Part shown: positions 57,504 through 64,000 of the stretch, in pieces
Position numbering within the stretch: position 1 is the stretch's first letter
Layout: each line of letters starts with the position of its first letter
Origin: Emmonsiellopsis sp. PD_33
Taxonomy: Eukaryota > Ascomycota > Eurotiomycetes > Onygenales > Ajellomycetaceae
Direction: 5' to 3'
NCBI GenBank assembly: GCA_032988165.1
Contig: JANTQF010000023.1
Span: forward strand, 1-64,000
DNA: 64,000 nucleotides
Notes under the pieces: generated by a model
What the model was told of the DNA's origin: nothing
The model's database searches: none
The model's input: the letters and a program-made list of their open reading frames with translations, nothing else
Position numbers and translations under genes: made by a program

Positions 57504-59100
57504 CCTTTCCGCGCTTCAACAAATATCAGCCCAACAAGAGCGATGAGCCACCTATCCTGCCACAACTGCGTAAAGCAAAAATATGTACTGTCGTCCTCTG
57601 TGTTCAGACGAGATATCCCGTATCAAGATCGTTTCAGTTTAACAGCCCAGGGCCAGTATGTCGCGGAGGATGGCGTTTTATAAACCACAATTTAAAATCC
57701 AACAAGGCACCTTCCCACCACAGTCGCGTATTTCCGGGAAGGAGGCTGGTAAAAATGGCCGAAGTCCGTCCGTATTCAGCGCACCCCCAATGATGCGAAG
57801 GTATATGTGTCTCAGGCAATCCAAAACCCGGACCAGCCTGGCGATGGAACGGGAAGCGCCACCGTACAATGATGTGGTGATAGACGACGGCGAAGGGAAG
57901 CAGAAGGCAGGCAGGGACGGACTAGCACGTGTAGATTTCCGGAATCAAGGCTTTGGGGAGGGAACGTGGGCAGGATCGAGATCAGATCGGAGCGGATCAG
58001 AGCGGTCGTCGAAACCGGGCGGAGGGAAGCATGCGCAACGAGGACGCAGACAAGGGCAACAGGCACGTCGGGAGCAGGCGGCTCGCGGGTAAAACAGACT
58101 TGTTCGGTGGCAGCAAGACAGACTATTGGGCTGAGAAGTTGGCAGACGAGGAGATGGCGCAGCAAGGACACGAGCTGGTTACAGGCCGGGCTGGGCGGGA
58201 GGGATGGCGCCTTGTGAAGAGGCGTGTATGTCGGATGAAGCAGAAGATAAGATAAGACAGAAGAAAAAAGAAGGATAGTGCAGTAAGGCTGTGGGTGGGG
58301 AAGAGAGACGAGAGGCGGGGTGGGAATTAATTAGTGGTAAATAGCAGGGTGGTGGTGGTGATGGACGGCGTGTAGTTGGCGCCGGGAAGGACGGGGTGGT
58401 GGAGATGAGATGGAGATGGGAACTGGCAGGTGGACGGGAGGGCGATGGCGATGCAGAGGCCAGACAACCAGGCGGAGAGAGAGAGGGAGAGATGGAGATG
58501 GAGATGGAGATGGGATGAGGGAGGGGAGAGCAGGCTGAGAGGAGAGAGGAGGAGGAGAGGCTGAGAGCGACAGGGGACGAGGGGCGGCTCTTGACTTGGT
58601 CATCGCGCACCAGCCAGTCCAGTCTGGAGTCTGGATATACCTCGAGGTACCTGGCAGCCGTTCCACCACCCACCACTGATGACATATGAGAATAACTATA
58701 CGAAACACGGCTTTTCGCAACTACGGATGAAGGCGGGGAAGTCTCCTCGCCGTGCAAGGGCGCATTCCAGACCGGCCACACAGCGCGCAGAGACATCGTC
58801 AAGCCAACCAGCCTACAAGAGCGCCCTCAACACCTCAACACCTCAACACCGCATCGTCGTGGCCCTGTTTCTCCTCGCAAGCGTCGAGTCTACAGCTCTA
58901 CATACATGATCCTGCCATCACAGCATGCCGCAATAGAGTGTGGCAATCCCAAACACAAATCATGGCCAGACAGGGTATCGCCATGGTCCGTCCAGACTCC
59001 AGCGCGAGGGGCTGCAACCTGATCGTTAGTCAAGGCACGGACAGGCCTTACTATTAGTGAGCAGTTGGCAGCAAGGCACAGGGGTCCTCGATCCACCTAG
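57504..59100 (-). promoter_or_regulatory. Pyrimidine-rich leader/promoter of the C2H2 gene
   Basis: On the coding (minus) strand this region is strongly C/T-rich, with hexamer-type repeats near 58.49-58.51 kb. This suits a long fungal promoter or 5' leader. The 207-codon Ser/Pro frame here (58802-58179) is most likely a by-product of the pyrimidine bias. The transcription start and any leader introns cannot be located from sequence alone. Confidence 0.45.
58491..58513. repeat. (GATGGA)n short tandem repeat
   Basis: About four GATGGA units in purine-rich DNA upstream of the C2H2 gene. Confidence 0.8.
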
Positions 59101-60289
59101 ACTTCCCCGGCCCAACCCTCGCTCGCTCTGCGGCCTGGCGATTGGCTGTGCCGCCAGTTTCAACTTTCCAGCCCGTGGACGGCGGGCGCGATGATGTCGA
59201 CGGGCGGCGAATCCAGGGCACGCTAGGCTCGCTGTGGAGAGCGCAGGAACTGGCTTTTGCTTTTTGCTGCTGGCCATCGAATGTATGTACCTGGATGTCG
59301 CGGGGCGCTATTTATTTATATCGCTGCAGCTGGTCTCTGGCCGGTCGGATACTTGCGGCGACATGGATGACATGGATGGCCCGGTTCAATTACGCATTTT
59401 CGAACAGCTTTCTTTTCCTCGCCTGGCCATATGGGTCCAACATGTCAGGACAATGGGGAGAAATGCACACGATCTAGAAGCATGGAAGGACGAAAAGAAG
59501 AAACAAAGAAATGTTCATCTTCTTTCCCCAGCCCCGCTCTCCATAATGATAGCCCCTCGCAAGCTTGATATCCGGATTTTTCCATCCTTCCCATTCCTGT
59601 TTTAATCCTCCGATCTGTATTTTCTGTCCATGTACCTGCTTTTCCTTTTGCTTTTCCTTTAAACCTTCCAAGACCTACTAATACATGGTTAACTACGAGT
59701 TAGTTACCATCCCTCCGGATCATCCATCCCATCCCATCACATCATGATCCGAACCATCCATCCTTTCCATCGATCGTCATACAAAGAAACCAACAGCACC
59801 CTCCCTCCCTCCCCATCCCCACCCCCATCTAGCCCGAAAAGAAGCCCCCCCTTCCTCTCAAAACAAGGCTACCACTTGGTTGGCTAGCAATGTCTGTCCA
59901 TGATTATGTCGGCGACATTATGTAACTATGCATGTAAGCATGTATGTATGTATGTACTATGTAGGGTGGGTGGGTTTGGTTCCGCACACTGCATACACGG
60001 ACGTAACCAGCCAACAGCACAGCAGCTAGCTAGCTAACTTGTCAGCAGAAAATAACCCTGCAGACGGGACATTAATAAATTGACAGGCAGGTCCCAGTTA
60101 ACTAACTAGCTGTTGGTTAGCGAATAGTCCAACAAGAAAATCAGGCTGGAGCGGGATGGGGGAGTTGGGACTATTTAAAGCAGGTGGTTTATATAACCAA
60201 CCAACATTCCAACGCCCACCACTGCTCCCACGCCGTGTGTAAAAAAGAGTAAGAAATAGATTGGAATAAAAGTAATTAACTAGCTACAT

Positions 60290-60305
60290 TATATATATAT
60301 ATATA
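60290..60305. repeat. (TA)n microsatellite
   Basis: Uninterrupted TA alternation in intergenic DNA. Confidence 0.85.
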
Positions 60306-61164
60306 ACTTAGCCAGAGGCCCAGGGCATGAGAGAAAGATCAGAATAACCTACGGTAACTACCCCAACCACATACATACTAGTATTTATAGATCGCAGTCT
60401 GATCAAACCATCAGCATGAGAACAGCATACACAGGTTTGGCAAACCAACAAAACCAACTCAATACCCATTCAGCTCCTCATCGCCATTTTTTTTCGCGTT
60501 GTTTCGTTTCCTTGCATTTCCCATGTTCACTTGGATTTTACAGTGCACCAGTGCTCAGCTTAGTTACTATCTCTGCTGATTCCCCCACAAGCAAGTGAGC
60601 AACACCACTTGATAAAAAGGAACAGAAAATATTTATCTATCCAGTAGTTAGTTAGTATGCAGGGTCATGTCCATTGGCAAGGTGGTAAAGTTAAATTCTT
60701 AGCTCGCATACATACCAACCAACATGCAGGTATATAAGTTCCCTCTTCTCCTACCACGAGCGTCAATTAGCCTCTAGATATCTCCACGGAGCAATTAAGT
60801 CATAGCTATTGCATATAGTTCCGGCTGTTGGTACTATGTGTGATCTGTTGGATATCCTGCAGGGCAAATACCAGATAGTACTAGTTAGATGTATGTAATG
60901 AGTAACTAATAACTATATAATCTCCTGATAACTATATATGGTCAGCCAGGGCACAATGGGACCAGGGGGCATGCATGGGTGAGTTTCAGTACTGTTTGTA
61001 TATGGGGGTTATTTTTGTTCAAAGGAGAGCTCTCTCTCTCTCTCTATGAGGGAGGGATACTACTTATGTTATTATTGTGCTAAAGTATGTTATTTTAAAG
61101 ATGCATCTGTCTGTCCCCCGGATTTGGTAACCATCTGTCATGTCAGCTAGGATAAACGATTCGC

Positions 61165-61200
61165 GGGGGGGGGGGGGGGGGGTGGATGGATGGATGGATG
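61165..61200. repeat. G18 homopolymer followed by TGGA repeats
   Basis: Eighteen consecutive G residues then about four TGGA units. The G run could form a quadruplex and is prone to length errors in sequencing. Confidence 0.9.
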
Positions 61201-62766
61201 CATTTTCCAGAAAAAGATGGATGGACTGCAGCGGCTTCCTGCAGACAGCAGAGACGCTCTCCGGGCCGCCAAAAAAACAAATCGATGCCCTCGATCTTGT
61301 AACTCGTCGTGCATGAGCTTGCATAAAATAAAACCACCTCCTTCAGCCAAACAAAACCCTGCTGAATATTGAACTAGTAGTTAATACCAACAAGCCAATT
61401 GCGCAAGGCAAGGATAGGAGAGGAAGAGTGCGGGAGTTTATTTGCGGACTGAAAATTAGATATGTAGTAGTTTACAGTGGTGAGGCGGCAAAAGGGGAAA
61501 GGGGAAAAGGAAAACCTTGGGGAAAAGAAAGGGCGCCATGGAAGAAAACCAAGACCGTGTGTTCCATTTCAAGGGCAGATGATCTCTGCTCCGCGGGGAG
61601 TGATTGATTTGAGGGCTGAAAAAGACATTCCACAAGAAACCCTCAGCCATCTCAAAACCCTGCCTATAATATCCGAACCCTATCGGCATTCATGACCAGG
61701 CTGCGGGGAAAGAGAGGAGAGTTTCAAATCCCCGTTTGTCAAAATCGATCGTGGAACAATGGGTGGGTAGAAAGAGAGCGCAGGCAGGGCAATTCGTCGG
61801 AAGGGGTGGAATCCAGCAGTTGAAGAAGATGACGAGCAAGGTAAAGATAGTATAAGAGATCGCTTTGTGTGTTGCCCTGAATATGCAGCGGGAAGAGCGA
61901 CGGGTTTGTGCATGTATGTACTGTACATACATTGTGCCCCGAGTTCTCTCCCACGACCTGCATCCGTAGTTATCCAAGTAGATTTGCAGGTCCACTCCAA
62001 AATCGTACCTGACGTACCTGGATCATACAGACGAGGCCAGTTCGATCCTGGAGAGCTCACGCAGCACAAGGCGCTCGGGGCGCAGAAAATGGAGCAAGGG
62101 GATGTGGCCGGTTCCAAGCATATTTACAAGCAACACCCAGGACAGGTTGAAGTCAAGGGAAAGACATGGTCCACCTCCGTATTTTATATCAGCCCAGCTC
62201 CTCTCTCAACGGGAAGTGGGAACAGAAAAAGAAAAGCCAAAGGGTCACTTCTCAGCCCTCAGCCCTCATCCCCCCTTCTCCCACGTCCTGTCACACCTTG
62301 ACTCTGAACCAAGCAGATCTAACTATGATCTGTGTAATCTGTGCAGAGAATGGGTCAGTCAGTCAGTTCAGAGCCAGCAGTCAGTCACAAGGCTGTTTGT
62401 TTTAGAATTCTTGCTCAACACTCATCCCGGCTCCGACTGGTAGGATCTCTCTCCCTATCATTCTATTTCCAGTTCCGTTTCCCTTTCTTTCTTTTCCCTC
62501 CGTGCCACGGGCGGCTAAGGTTTGACACCTGCCCAGTGCCTACACGCTGGCCGTCTTGCTTTTTCGATCGTCTGTTGAGCCAACTTCCCTGCCACAGCGC
62601 CCTGACACGACCTCGAAAAAAACCGGATCCCCGCGTCAAGCACGTACTATGAATCAAGGTGAAGGGAGGCAAAAGTGACCAAGGACAGAAATCGACTGGT
62701 CTGGCCAGTTTATTACAAGCCGATTTCTGTATTCTGGAAACTCGAGAGCGGCGACAGGCAAGCAGG

Positions 62767-62788
62767 TATGTATGTATGTACATACATA
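62767..62788. repeat. TATG/CATA short palindromic repeat
   Basis: Three TATG units followed by CATA units form a perfect inverted repeat around GTAC. Confidence 0.8.
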
Positions 62789-64000
62789 GTAACTTGAACT
62801 ACAGACCTGCAGAGTTACAAAGGTTTGGTAAAAGGATGACCGGGCTAGCAGACAGCGCACGGGCAAGGGCTTGACAGGGGGAACATCACACCTGATTGTC
62901 TCCAGCTATCATCCTTGGTGGCTCCCTGGACATTCACAATTATCAACGGCATCGTATACCGTCATTATGCATTCCCCATGCCCTGCCCTGCCCTAAACTC
63001 GGCCCCTTGCAGTAAGTAGTAGTATCCCAACTGCCGAAGCCAAGTTGTTAACTCTGGGTCTAAGGAAAGTTAACCTCCTGTCCCAATGGATAAATAAAAA
63101 CCCAGTCATGCATATGCTTTCCATTTCCCCTTCAAGCTTCCCTTCCCCTTACCCGTAGGCTAACCGTGCGCAGGTACCCTAGAAACATCACAAAACCTAG
63201 AGATCTATCCACGGAACGAAGTTAAACCCTTATTAAGTGCGACCATATAACAAATGAGGTTTGCTCTAATATGCCAATTCATCATGTTTCTAGCTCCAAC
63301 TCTATGTTATACCCCTCCCCTGCTGCCTCACCGGACCTTCGAAACGGGACTACCTAGGTATTGACATGCACGGACGATCATTCCATCAATCGTGCGTCCA
63401 GTGGTAACTAATTCAGGATAGTTTTAAAACCACCAATGATCCAAGGGCTTTTTCCGGAAAAAGGTTCTGCATAGAAGGAAGAGGCGAATAATATTTGTAA
63501 CCCCCCGCCAGAGAACCTGGCGGGAAATCCCCCGCCCCCGCCCCCCTCCCCCTCCCCTTCCCTTGCGGGGCGAAATATCAAGATGTAAGCGTCAATCATC
63601 TACCGATCGATGATGTAACTGGGTGACACCACACTGTTTTACTTTGGCACGCCCTCCCTTTCTTAACTTACAAGTTAACCACTCTTCTCTCCCCGCGTCG
63701 CCACCGAAGAAACTCAGGGCGTGTAGAACCTGAAACTGAAAATCATGGTTGTTTGATGCTTGACCTAGGTAAGTTAAGTACTTGTGATAATCAGTTGCCT
63801 AACTTACCTATCTAATTGAGCGAAAGCAGGATTCGGGGATATAGATACTACTGAACATGATAGAAGTGTAATATGTATAACCCTAATTAGAAATCTGCAT
63901 TTCTGCTTTATTATGCCATGGGCAGGTGCTTGGACATAACCACATGGCTGGTCCGGCATCCTACCAACGCCGCCGGTTTCTGAGCCAGATGTTTTAGTTC

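Larger units (their letters stand above)
59101..64000. other. Gene-free right end with microsatellites
   Basis: No frame here resembles a protein family or joins into a spliced model. The region holds TGTA-type repeats (59941-59956), a TA run (60290-60305), a CT run near 61031, a G18 run followed by TGGA units (61165-61200) and a TATG/CATA palindrome (62767-62788). It may be the distal promoter of the C2H2 gene or of a gene beyond the window. Confidence 0.5.

Noticed and set aside
58179..58802. Minus-strand 207-codon Ser/Pro-rich frame
   Set aside because: Encoded by pyrimidine-rich tandem repeats; an overlapping frame is also open. Better explained as promoter or leader bias.

Overview
The window looks like nuclear DNA of a filamentous ascomycete, most likely an onygenalean fungus and plausibly Ajellomycetaceae (the Blastomyces/Histoplasma/Emmonsia group). 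The reasons are short GT-AG introns (49-138 nt) with CTRAY branch sites, a Bys1-domain secreted protein, Zn2Cys6 and LaeA-like families, wide gene spacing, and an AT-rich, CpG-poor transposon island. The species call is inference. I rebuilt gene models by hand from splice signals, reading-frame continuity and family conservation. All eleven close in frame.

Layout: positions 1-9.4 kb hold no gene I can support, only microsatellites and one CpG-poor relic. From 10.4 to 19.5 kb three plus-strand genes lie in a row: a Zn2Cys6 regulator, a scytalone dehydratase-like enzyme with altered active-site residues, and a full-size ABCG transporter. This regulator/enzyme/exporter set is the best candidate here for an undescribed small metabolic or detoxification module. 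From 22 to 28 kb there are two minus-strand genes, a Bys1-like secreted protein and the COPII coat subunit Sec24.

From about 30.7 to 35.7 kb lies a CpG-depleted transposon island. Its right part (32139-35719) is a decayed PIF/Harbinger element with matching 16-bp terminal inverted repeats, a Myb/SANT-like ORF and a convergent DDE transposase ORF, both broken by stops. Its left part is an unidentified fossil coding region. Just right of the island is an eight-exon amino acid/GABA-type permease (36-38 kb), convergent with a ten-exon LaeA-like methyltransferase (39-41 kb). Decayed coding traces fill 41-43 kb.

From 44 to 57.5 kb four minus-strand genes follow: an unrecognised Pro/Gln-rich protein, the cleavage/polyadenylation factor Cft2 (CPSF100), an unrecognised low-complexity, probably nuclear protein, and a C2H2 zinc-finger transcription factor. 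The C2H2 gene is preceded by a long leader/promoter region that is pyrimidine-rich on its coding strand. From 59 kb to the end I see only microsatellites and AT-rich intergenic DNA. I found no tRNA, rRNA or CRISPR array.
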